Shown here in pieces: positions 1 to 11,255 of a DNA stretch of 64,000 bases. A program made the translations under genes and the position numbers. The stretch is from contig JACVVK020000371.1 in assembly GCA_018292915.2 (NCBI GenBank), positions 23,501 to 87,500 of the forward strand. The letters are read 5' to 3'. The notes under the pieces are model-generated. The model saw nothing but the letters and a program-made list of their open reading frames with translations, searched no databases and had not been told where the DNA came from. Each line of letters opens with the position of its first letter. Within the stretch, counting starts at the first letter, position 1. Source of the DNA: Batillaria attramentaria (Eukaryota > Mollusca > Gastropoda > Batillariidae).

Positions 1-60
1 CTACTTCTATTTTTTAATAAAAAACAAACAAACAAAAAAATGGCCAAAAGCAGATAGTAC

Positions 61-2207
61 CTAAAGGAATTTTTCAGAATCTCAGTCAGAATGTAGTCTA
101 GGGGCGGCTGAATGTAAGGGAAGGTCGCGTTCAAGTGTCCATTCAGTACCACGTTTGGAGCATTGCCGTACTTCCCCTCACACAGCGACCTGGAACAATT
201 TGAGAGTAAATTACTGTGTTAATAATTATGTTTCAACAACTGTTTGACGCAGTAAACAGAATCAAGACATCAAAAACACTACAAGCACAAAAAGGACAAC
301 GTTTTAACAGTATAGCAAATATAAACGAACAAAAATAAAACACAAAGCGAACGAGGGAAACAATATATGTGTGTGTGTGCATGGTGTGCGCGTGTGCTCG
401 CACATATGCGTGCCTGTATGTATACATGTGTGTGTGTGTGTAGATTCAGAGGGGATGGGCAAGGCGGGATGTGGGGATTTACCATAAAAAAGTCAATACA
501 TGGCCTTTATAGAGATATACCTATCATACTCATTCTTACAACAAAATCCCCATCCTCAAAACCACCACCACAAAACATCGAAACTCAATAAATATTTCTC
601 ATCTTTGATTGAATGGTTGATGGACAAGGGGAGCCAACTATGTTGCAAGTGCAACCAAACTGAGACAGAGATGCAGACATGACAAAGCCGACACCAAGCA
701 AGAAAACACATGTACATGTACTGCGTACCAAACAACTTACTTGGCGTATTGCGCTTTCTTTTCAATCAGCCTGCGAGGAGAAAAGGCAATGTTCACCACA
801 CCAACATGGTTGGGCTGCAGAGGAAAACGAGAGAAGATATAAATATAGACTTATAGCAGAGACAGGATGAAAATAATACAATTACAAAGCACTTCTTTAT
901 CTGCTAGATTCACAGCTCTGACACTTTCCCCTCCTTCCATTTTCTTGGTGGTGGTGGTTGTTTTGTTCTTGTTGAATTTTATTGTTGTACTGCATTATAA
1001 TGGATTTTCAAGTGTACATCAGTGATCAGGCAACATTACTTTGAGGTTCTTAACTGTGACTGGGGGGGGGGGGGGGGGGGGGGTGGAAGTGGCGGTGGGA
1101 TCCACATTAAACATGTGGCATAGGTGTAGCATGTAATGGAAGACGACAAAAGCTGCCTGGCAAAGAGATGGGGACATCTTGGCCAGATCAAACAACATGA
1201 AAATGCAGCAATGCTGAATGTAATTACAATGCAAATTCGGCCCAGAAAAACAAGCGGAGAAAACAAGCAACTGTGTAGCGTAACGTCTGAACCTTTTCAT
1301 CGTGAAGGGACAGGTGGTGCTCAGCCAACATGCGGATCCCCAGACGAGAGGTCAAAGTTCGGTCCAGGAATGTCCTGATCAGGTTTTCATCCTGAAAGTA
1401 TAATGTGACACATGAAGGGAAATACCAGACGTGTACGACACACTGCTTTGCTGTCATTAATGCTACATGCAGCTTTAAAAATATCTTTTCATCATATGCA
1501 AACTGAACACAAAAAAGGAAAATCAAACAAAGTAAAGTTTAAAAAAAAAAAAAAAAAAGTGCTGAGAAGAACTGACTGTAATGTGTTTGCGGACTTGAGC
1601 GAATCCTTCCGCCAGCATCGTCACCACATCCTTGTGATCGTCCAGCAGCTGTCGCAGTGTGTCTGAATACTTCTCCTCTCCCTGCAGGTTTGTGATCTAC
1701 GCAGAGGACAAAAAATAAATAAATAAATACCAATGAAACAGGGAATAAAAATAAAGGTACTGTGCTGCACTTCATGGAGACTCAAAAAAAAAACAAAAAA
1801 AAAACACTTGTCTTTGCACTTTAGTGAACATCTTCACTGCCATTCACACATTTTAGCAAATGCTTGGGCGAACACCATTGCATACACACTGCAAGGGACC
1901 ACAGTCAGCCATGATCTCGTCTACGTGACGTGTTTATATAGGGTTTCCTTCTACTTCTTTCTGCATGGCTTTGGTGAAATTGTTTGCATTTCCTCCACCA
2001 AGTACTGTCATGTATCAAGCCAAAGAGCTTAGACTGAAGTAGTCATTATTTTTTTTTAAATAGCAAACATAATTCTGATTAAAACAAAAACAACTTACAA
2101 CTGGAAAGTTGGATAAGATGTGGAATGCTCGGATGTACAGTTCATGCTGAAAGAAAAACACAGACAAGACCTCATTAACAGTCCAAATCTCAGTTGACAA
2201 TGGTGGA

Positions 2208-2244
<37 letters not shown>

Positions 2245-3999
2245 CTGTATGTACACTGTGGATCTAAAAAGGTGAGCTATCATGTGTGGGCTACATTACT
2301 ACTAGATTAGTACTCTTTGTGCGATTGGTCAAACATTCAAATTCTACGACTGAGTGGTAGGTCTTGCCAACAAGACTCTCGGTCAGCATCAGCATTTGAG
2401 ATGCTGTCACCGTGCAGATATGGAAGTGGTGTGATGCTAGCCACCACCAGAACAGCTCAGAACGATCTGCGAGCATAAAAATCTTAACTACTGGGTCTTG
2501 AAACGAAAACACCAACAAAAACCAACTCACCGGCACCCGTAGTGTAGTGGTTAGCACTTCGGATCATGGACCGGGAGACCCGGGTTCGAATCCCAGCCGA
2601 GGCAAGCGGGATTTTTCCTACCTAGGTCGGCTCCTACCCAGAGCAGGTGTGCTATGGGCCCAATGGGGAGGCTGTTGCCACACAGCCGAGCTTCACGGAT
2701 GCGACTTTGGGGGTGCTTCCCTTGGTATGACACGTCTTATGATGTGGATGATTACACGGCCGGCACCGCAGGTGCCGTAGTTCCCGGGCCTGGTTAATGC
2801 CGGGATATTTATGACAGGTAGCGCGGAATGCGGCCCTGTCCCGCAGTCCCAAACCACATGGACCTCCATAGCATCATCTTACTATCATCCTCATCTCCAT
2901 CATCATGCATAATAAAAATTGTCCCAGCTTCCGAGTCCTCCGTGGGTTCCACCCATGACCTGGGAGGAACACCACTGGAGCTGGCAAAGAGCTGGGGCAG
3001 CAAAAAAACAACAACAAAAAAACAAAAAACAAAACTCACGACTTGCAGGATGGTAGGGTTACAGCCAACGATGAAAGGCAGATTGCGAAAGCCCGCTATG
3101 CGGTGTGCGATGCGCACGGGCAACTCTTTGCTCAAGTACTGAGCACTTCTCTGGAAGAATCAAAAACGGAAACAAAATTATACACAAACTGGCCTCAAGC
3201 CTCCAAGTCCTCTCAGCAGTCATTCCATAATCTGTAACTTGTTGCTCGCTCATCTTGCGAATCCAGAAAATTTAATTTTCGAAAGTTCTCAATCCAGAAA
3301 TATCTAAGGTTCTCAATTTGGAAAATGTAATTTTTGAAAGTTCTCATTCCGGAATTCCAGAATGTTCTGGAAAATTGGCACCCCTGCAGGATACACTTGT
3401 CCAACACAAATCAGCATACACTATCTTTAAAATCAGTTGTAATGCAGTTACCACGTATACATGTATAACCTGGAGTCCATGATTATCTTTGCTAATTGCA
3501 ACCTCATCTTATTTGAAAGTGCATAATGGATCATAAAGCCAGCATGATAATGTGTAGAATCTGAAGAGTAAGACCATTTGGTCGCTCAACACCTAAGAAA
3601 ACAAACGCACAAACTACAAACTGTTCGTGTTGTACACATTTCATGAAGCAGTATCTGAGTAATACTGTATTTGTAGTGTCCTACACTTGCCAGTGTAATT
3701 TCTCCTCTACCATAATTATATGCACTTGAACTCTTTACCCCTCCGTCAATGCTGTGACCCTAAACTTGTGAACAATGAATTTTTCAAGGCCAGGTAGCGG
3801 AGTTTCAACACCTGTGAACCTGTACAACAGCTGAAGAAATAACCAACCCCCACCCCTCCCCCCACACACATCAACAAGTATCCTCCATGTTGAAGTTGAG
3901 CAGTACCGGTGACTGGGCACGACCTACCAGGATGTGGCTCTTGTCTGGACTCTTGCCAGCATACAGAATAGCAGCTGGGGTGAGGCGCACTGAGGGCTG

Positions 4000-4059
<60 letters not shown>

Positions 4060-7000
4060 CGGTTTATGACACAGGTCAAGGTAAACAAACCATGATCCAT
4101 GATCCCAAAGGAGGAAAAATGCTTCACATTTAGTGATTTAGTGAAGAAGTGGCAAAGCCATGAGCGCGCTTCTGTAAAGCAGGCGTGTTACGCTAGGGGC
4201 GTCTGGAGGCATACTCCCCTAAAATTGAAAAAGAAAAAGAAAGACAGAAAAAAAGTTTGTGCAGCTTTGGTGCATTTTGGCATAATTTGTAACACACTAA
4301 TTTTTGACACTATAAGCAGCTAAGAAAAATTTACGTCACTACATCGATGCGGTTCAACCTCGTACAGGAACGGGGACGACCGAGCTTGCAATCCACACTT
4401 CACACTCACGACACAGTGCTACTGTATACTGCAAAACTGTTTATGGTATGGTAACATTTTGTGAATCCCAACAAAATCATTTCTTCCATAAAGCACTGCA
4501 AATAGTGCATGAAATGTATGGGCATATATTACATGTAGTTTCTTTTTGTTGACAAAAATACTTCAAGCCTCTCTATTCGTAACGCCACTGAGATGCAAGA
4601 CTGCCGCTTTCGAAGCTGTAATGTTGTTTGCCAGATAGAAGGATGTTTCATTGGGGTATCGCCACCCTTCAGTGACTTTGTGGCTGCTACAATTACTAGT
4701 ATTAGAAAAGTATGACTTTCTTTGAGCCTACGCTCCAATCCTTGACAGATCGGGACTTGACAAATGTTTTAAGAACAGCCATGGATCAATCAACGCGGTG
4801 CAGCTGGTGCTCAATCCGCAACCAAACGACGTCACCTGCTCAGTATGCTGAACGCCACTAGAACAATAATAATAATAATAGTGAATATTGTATAGGCGCC
4901 TTACCCAATTTCATGAATCAGCTCAAAGCGCCGCGAACTGAACCCAACACGCACGCTCACGTGAATCACACGCATTCTCTCACACACACTGGACGTAAAC
5001 ACATTAGTGATTACAATCTGGTGCGAAGGGTCAGCTCAGCTATTTAAATTTTGGAATTTAGAATTGCATAAATTTATTTTTTAAATTTGGTGGGCTGAAC
5101 AATTCCAAAGCAGAGGGGGAGGAAGCCGGAGTACCCGGAGAAAACCCCCGACAATCGGCCCGAATGAATAGTGAATATTGTATAGGCGCCTTACCCAATT
5201 TCATGAATCAGCTCAAAGCGCCGCGAACTGAACCCAACACGCACGCTCACGTGAATCACACGCATTCTCTCACACACACTGGACGTAAACACATTACAAT
5301 CACGTGGTGCGAAGGGTCAGCTCAGCTATTTAAATTTTGGAATTTAGAATTGCATAAATTTATTTTTTAAATTTGGTGGGCTGAACAATTCCAAAGCAGA
5401 GGGGGAGGAAGCCGGAGTACCCGGAGAAAACCCCCGACGATCGGCCCGAATGAACGGAGCCACATACGAGAAGGAAAAATTTTTTGCCCCGAGTGGGACT
5501 CGAACTCCTGACCTCTCGCATTGGTGACAAATCTCTTAACCACTACACCACCGACCGCCCCATAACAACATACAGTATATATATATATGCCGACCAGAGT
5601 CACCAGAAGTTTCAAATGCTGTACCGTGACCCAAGTGTCTGATTCTTTTGCACAGATTGAGGATATTCCATGAAAAGTTCTCCACACGCTGATCTATGCC
5701 TGTCATCTACGTATTGAGACTTTAAAGTGAAGGTGCCCTTCACGTACAGATCTACACACAGACCTGCACCCCCCTCCCCACCCCACCCCCACCTCCTGCA
5801 GTAAAGATGCCAGCCCAGCCACTTCAAACTAGACAGATAATTTACATGCAGGCTAAACCTGGCAGCCACTGGCACTGTCTCTATCTGAACATGCTCACCT
5901 GCTGGCCCTTCATCTCTATCAGACTCTTACTACGGAAGATGCTCCTAACTATGCCTATAGTGACACTGCGATGGCATAGACACGGGTGTGAGATAGTACA
6001 CAATAGTTCCTCAGGGGTACATTACAGGTATGTTTTCCCAGACACTTATCGTCAAGGGGTGAACGAACCCTGATCTATCAGTTTTCCATACATGTTCAAG
6101 TATGTAATGCTGCCTGGCAACCGAGTTGCTGTGAAAAAGGACTAAGGAAAAAGTTCCTAGCTATACCCATGATTACAGTGCGATGGGAGACACAGCAGAT
6201 GTGAGATGTTCCATGGTAATTCCTTACTCATACATTGCACTTAGTCCATTTCCAGTACTGTGTAAGGGGAAACAATCCCTGCCGTATCACTGTTGATGTA
6301 GAACAGCCTGGCAACCCATACTGCTTATACTTCATTAGCCCTGGACCAATAAAATGGTAAAATTTGTTCACACACAACCTCAACAGTATAATTATAGTAA
6401 CAGAGAAACGGATGCTATATGACTGAAGCTGATGATACTGTCATACACATCAGCTACTGAAATACCCACGTACCAAGCACAAAAATCTCATTTCTCTTGT
6501 TCGAGCATTCTGCTTCTTTTTTTTTTTTTTTTTTTTTTGGCCAAGCATGCTTGGAGTGAATCCTTGTTTGTCAGACAAATTTTCCCCAATGGCCTTACTG
6601 ACACTGTAAATGTATATAATCTGATTCTTTTCACAATGAATAAACTGAATAAACAATGAGTGCAATCCAACTTCACCGTGCAAATTTGAGTTTTGTTTAC
6701 ATTTTGGAAACTGCAAAAATGTTTCAAAATTCACAGATGAAAACTTTTTCAAGCAGGGACATGCATGACCACGCACACACAGGCGTGCTGCTTCTCAAGG
6801 CAGCGAGGGACCATGGACCATTCACTATAAAGTTTGTACTGGGGTTAGTCTGTGTATAATTTAAGGTGACTTACTGATCCAGTGTTCACCCCAGACCATA
6901 TATAATTACATCAGTCAATGACAGCAGATTCTAGAGCCTACTGCTATTAATTCACTTGGGCAACTTGCAGAAAACTACTGAACATTAACACATGCATAAG

Positions 7001-7266
7001 CAAGACTGAACGCCATCCTTCAGTGCGTGCATGCAACAAAGTATTGGATATACCTTAGCAGCTGCCTGGTCGATCGCACTTTGGTAGTAAAAAGCTGTGA
7101 CAGATTGAGACCTCTCTCTTTCTGAAGTGTCGCGTTCTCTTGGTCGCGTGTGGAGCTCCTCTGAGAATCGTCGAAAAAGAAAGACTGACGTGGCCGAGTC
7201 CAAGCTAGCTCTCCTCGTCAGTACCTTCACACAGCTGAAATGACGAGCAGACAGATGGAGCGCCAT
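61..7266 (-). CDS. BCKDK: Branched-chain alpha-ketoacid dehydrogenase kinase, mitochondrial (partial, 3' end off the left edge)
   Basis: Mitochondrial protein kinase that phosphorylates and inactivates the E1-alpha subunit of the branched-chain ketoacid dehydrogenase complex. Eight minus-strand exons with GT-AG junctions join in frame: 7054-7266 (ATG at 7266), 3928-3996, 3040-3150, 2099-2146, 1577-1696, 1293-1391, 741-814 and 61-189, giving 287 complete codons. Recognisable blocks in order: an Arg-rich transit-like N-terminus (about residues 1-35), [67 protein letters not shown] and KYGNAPNV. The last block, [13 protein letters not shown], is the N-box of the GHKL ATPase domain. The fit to BCKDK is better than to pyruvate dehydrogenase kinases. 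Family members are about 410 residues, so roughly 125 residues with the remaining ATP-binding boxes lie beyond position 1. An in-frame TTG upstream of the ATG was not used as the start. Two CCAAT motifs lie about 345-380 bases upstream. Confidence 0.95.
2531..3032 (+). mobile_element. tRNA-derived SINE, family A, full length
   Basis: The tRNA-like head has an A box (TAGTGTAGTGGTTAGCA) and a B box (GGGTTCGAATCCC), followed by a body of about 400 bases and an A-rich tail. The flanking direct repeat AACTCAC is at 2524-2530 and 3033-3039. It lies in the BCKDK intron between exons 3 and 4, antisense to the gene and abutting the exon 3 donor. A second copy at 14913-15402 is closely similar along the whole length. 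Confidence 0.9.
3255..3370 (+). repeat. Diverged short tandem repeat in BCKDK intron 2
   Basis: GAAAGTTCTCAATCCAGAAA-like units of about 35-45 bases recur three times. Confidence 0.6.
3998..4058. repeat. (CA)n microsatellite abutting the BCKDK exon 2 acceptor
   Basis: CA repeat starting four bases beyond the splice acceptor of exon 3928-3996. It is read as GT on the transcribed strand, so the tract sits where the pyrimidine tract would be. Confidence 0.95.
4863..5562 (-). mobile_element. tRNA-derived SINE, family C, with duplicated body
   Basis: On the minus strand the tRNA-like head lies at 5486-5562 (A box GTGTAGTGGTTAAGAG, B box GAGTTCGAGTCCC). The body is present twice in direct orientation (about 5170-5455 and 4880-5167, nearly identical), and the element ends in an (AAT)n tail at 4863-4880. 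The body holds a CTCCGGGTACTCCGG core shared with family E. It lies in BCKDK intron 1. Confidence 0.8.
5920..6315 (+). repeat. Two diverged copies of a repeat of about 200 bases in BCKDK intron 1
   Basis: Words CTCCTAACTATGCC / GTTCCTAGCTATACCC, GACACTGCGATGG / TACAGTGCGATGG and GCCTGGCAACC recur in the same order. Confidence 0.5.
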
Positions 7267-7608
7267 TTTCAGCTGCAAGAAAAGGTTGCGATGCTGGTGG
7301 ATAGCCCTCCGTTGGCGAAATCGCGATCAGCTGGTGCGACGTTGGAGAGGACAAACGCGTACTTCACAGAGCTCTGAAAAACAATCCTAGGAAAACAACA
7401 GCCTAGCGTCCTACGAAAGAGCGTAGATCAACTAAAATAAAAGGTAGCTGCAAATCTTTTGTGGCGGTAAAGCGAGTAAAATCGAAGGAATGGGGGCCTA
7501 GTTTGACCCATTCCTATGTCCAGCCTTGACAAGAACAAAGTTGCTGATGATGCTGGCGGAAGCACGTTTTGGGGGAATGAACGGAGTCTGATTTTTACCT
7601 CGGCTTTG

Positions 7609-7648
7609 ATTGGATACAGGCATGGCACTTAACCTCGCCGTTCATTGG
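7609..7648 (-). promoter_or_regulatory. Two CCAAT motifs upstream of BCKDK
   Basis: CCAAT on the minus strand at 7609-7613 and 7644-7648, about 345-380 bases before the BCKDK ATG and oriented with that gene. A core-promoter role is inference; no TATA box is obvious. Confidence 0.35.
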
Positions 7649-7930
7649 TCAGAACGATTATTATTACTAATTTTAGTAACAAAGCAGACGCCACGCCTCG
7701 ATTTTTTTCGATTGTAATATTCTTATTTTTTCACAACCAACCAACCAATTGCCACTTTCGATTTTAGCCTAGTGTCTGCACCTCATTCTCTACCGCTGTG
7801 CTGCTGCGTACTCTTGGTTCCCAAGCGAGCAGACGACGGGGGTTCCCTTGAGGTCGGCCGTGAGGTCACGTAGGTCATCGTGACCGGCGATTTCCGAGTT
7901 CATTGACCTCGCACGTGATGGAGCCTTACG

Positions 7931-8425
7931 ACTTGATGTGTTCTTTATTTCACGCAGGACTGCCTGAAGTTCACCTCCCCACTACTTCTAAAGTCGGGTA
8001 GTTGAGAGCTTGCCGCCGGGGACCGCTCCTGGCGGTCGCCGGGCCATTCGACCAATGCCCCCCCCCCCCTTCCCCGCAAGACCCTTCGCTCTCGCCCTAA
8101 CCTCAGTGAACAGCCGATGGAACAGAGTTCCTCTCGCCCTGGGTGACCCTGTCCTCGAGCATAAGAGTACTCTCGCCTTAACCGCAACCGCGCCCGCCTG
8201 ATCATGAAATGTACAGAAATCTGCCCTCCCCGGCAGCCGCCAGCGCTGGTCACTGAGTCGGGGTCCGGCCACCGTGACTGACCAAAGGATGTTTCGGCAC
8301 AGATCTGAGGGTGGGGATTTTCAAATGCCTCTGTCGGCATTCAAACCCTCGAATATTCTGATCTCGAATCTCCCAACCGGTTGAGCCACCTAAACAGTAC
8401 GCCTTGCGCCACCAGGACTCCATTT
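7931..8425 (-). mobile_element. tRNA-derived SINE-like repeat, family D
   Basis: The minus strand reads TGGTGGCGCAAGGCG then AGGGTTTGAATGCC, resembling A and B boxes of a decayed tRNA head, followed by a GC-rich body. A related head fragment is at about 61235-61290 (TTGGTGGCGCAGGGG). The extent is approximate. It lies between divergent BCKDK and TM8-A. Confidence 0.45.
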
Positions 8426-8526
8426 CGTGTGGTCTCGGCAGAGACCATAAATTGTCTCGGTTAGCCGTGTGTTTACTTTACGGTACATTGCGTACACTCA
8501 AGTACAGGTACTGCGCGCACTCATAG

Positions 8527-8536
8527 TACAATATAT
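8527..8536 (+). promoter_or_regulatory. Possible TATA-like box before TM8-A
   Basis: AT-rich ACAATATATA-type stretch about 130 bases upstream of the TM8-A ATG. Position fits a promoter with a 5' UTR of about 100 bases, but the motif is short. Confidence 0.25.
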
Positions 8537-8666
8537 ACGGCTCGTAGGGCCGATTTTTGCCGGCTCCGCATAGTGCATCCAACAGACGAAAATTTACGCT
8601 GGGCTCAGCTGATGGTGGCAATAAGGAGTTTGTTCAGTTTGAATAGTTGCAGGGTGACTGATCAGA

Positions 8667-9826
8667 ATGCCTACTGTAGTGGAACTCATCTGGCTGCTTT
8701 TTCTCTTCGTTGGTACTGTACTGGGCGCCCGACTGAAGACCAGTACATGGCTCCTGATGGATACTGTAATCAGCTTCCTGTTCATCCTACCCACCTTTCC
8801 CTTTGCCACAGAGTCACAGCGCATGGAGGTATGCATTCAACACACGAGGAAGTCACAAATTTGAAACTTTACTTACAGGTGCAGGGGCGCCGGAAGATGT
8901 TGGGGGGGTGGGGGTGGGGGGTGTTTGGGAGTTTAACGTCCTTTTCCACCACATAAGGGTGATATCAAAGACGGGGCAACGAGAAAAAGGGCCAGCACAA
9001 ATATTTGGCCCCAGCCGGCGGGATTCGAACTCACGACACGAGCATTGAGAGTCCAACGCTCTACCATTCGGCCACCCCGGCTCCCCAGATGTTGGGGGGA
9101 GGGGGGGGCAGAATCTCGGAGGGGGGAACGTTGCCCGTACAAAGTGAAAAGCGGGGGGGGGGGGGGGGCAATCAAATGCTGCGTAGACAAAAAACCTTTA
9201 CGAACCAGGACGTTGCCCGAAAAAAGTGAAAAGTGGGGGGGGGGGGGGGGGGCAATCAGAGGAGCGGACAGCCTTCGGTCCGCAAAAACAGAAGTTCTCT
9301 GTTGGGTGGGATGAGGGAGAGAGCACTAAGAGGGGTAGGGGGAGAGGTAGGGGAGGGGGGGGCAAGACCATGGCTTTGCCCCCCCTCTTGCCATAGTCAC
9401 CTGATTTTCCAGGGGGGGGGGGGGGGGCAAAAAGACACTCTTGCCCCCCCCTGCTTGGGTACAGGGGGGGCAGGGGCAGCTGCCCCCCTGGTTCCGGCGC
9501 CCCTGAGGTGTCTTACCCAAAACACCTGAGCAGGAAAGTTAACAGACGAGGAGAACTTATGTTGCTGATGACCATTATTGTTTCAATAGTTTGGTATGGT
9601 ATAGTAGGGTTCTCCTTGGCACACACGTGTATGTCTCTTCTGAGACACCCCGGCTAGGCACTGCAGGGCTGGAACGTGAAGCAGTGAAAGCCTGCTGCTG
9701 TTATGCGCTACTTTATGTGCAAACCTCCACCCTGCTAATGTGTGTGTGACAGTACACTGTATTCTGTTTTCCACACCACTGGCCACAGCCTACTCTTCTA
9801 CAAAAGATGGGTGTGGGGTTTTAAGG

Positions 9827-9894
<68 letters not shown>

Positions 9895-10630
9895 ACATGA
9901 GGGTGAGAAAAGAAACATAGAGTCTGCACATGATTTTGATGCAATTTGCCATTTTGGAAAATTAAAAATCAAACCAGACCAGTCTTCCTTGCCAAATGGA
10001 GTAAAATGTACACACGCACACAAGTAATTACATGTATCTCAAGTATGCATGCTAACGGTCACATTCCAATTGGGAGGGGCTAGCATGACTGGTCATGCAG
10101 AAAAAAAAAAAGGGGGGGGGAAGGGGGCTATAGTTGCAACGCTCTCTGCCCAGTGCAGAGCCATATTAACATGTTATGCATGTCTCTGTCCCAGGGTGAG
10201 CAGCCCAACTTTGGTGATCGTAACAATCAACAATAACAACTGTCTGTTTGATTTCTCAAAATGCAGACTGAAGGACTTACTGTGGACACGGCCCATGGAT
10301 GGCTTGCTCAGCTATATCTCGGCTATGCTCTGATGCCCAGCGTCGCTTGGTTCGGCCTTCGTCATTCATCCTTTCAAATATGTGAATTGGCGCTTCTCAG
10401 TGCTCGAGTCTTGGTATGTCTGCGAACATTTTGCTTTCACCTAGAGCTCATACTTTGCATATATATATATATATACAATGTATGTATGTATATATATATG
10501 TATGTAGCTGTCTCGGTGAGTCTGAATGCCGCTTGAGGCTGTTACACGCTGATCAGTGGCACCTGAGCTTTCACAAAATGGTAGAAATCTGCGAACACTG
10601 ACACCAAGAACTATTGATGGTCTTGGCCTG

Positions 10631-10704
<74 letters not shown>

Positions 10705-11184
10705 ATACTTCAAAAATTGTTCTAGAAGTTATCCTTGTGAACTGTGAAACAAACGGAATACATGTAATGAAGTATTAAACCCTGACCTAGCTGAGAACTG
10801 AATAATCCAGACTACTTCAGTGGCTTTTTGTCAGCATAAGACAAATTAATTCACCAAGATGAGGGTTAATCAGGAATCAGTGTTTTACATGTATTTGTAC
10901 ATGGAAAAGCCCATTACAAAAAAAAAGGTCTTTGAATAACATTTGCTCAGCTAAACATTGGTGTACACATGATGATGATGATTGCTCATTTGCATAGCGA
11001 TACAAGAAAAATTCCATGCAGTGAGCATGCTCACGGCGCCTTTGGAGTGAAAAAAAAAAATGAGAGAGAGAGAGAGAATTAGAACTGAGAGAGAAGATGG
11101 GTCTTGAGGTTCCGCTTGAAGATCATGACTGACGCAGAACCTGACTTGAAGTGAGCTGACAAGTGCACACACACACGCACGCAG

Positions 11185-11255
<71 letters not shown>

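Noticed and set aside
2531..2602. True tRNA genes
   Set aside because: A and B boxes are present, but every such head (families A-E) continues into a repeated body and is a SINE, not a folded tRNA with its own 3' end.
7945..8340. Minus-strand open frame of 131 codons
   Set aside because: GC-rich sequence of the SINE family D copy. No family similarity seen and it overlaps other long frames.
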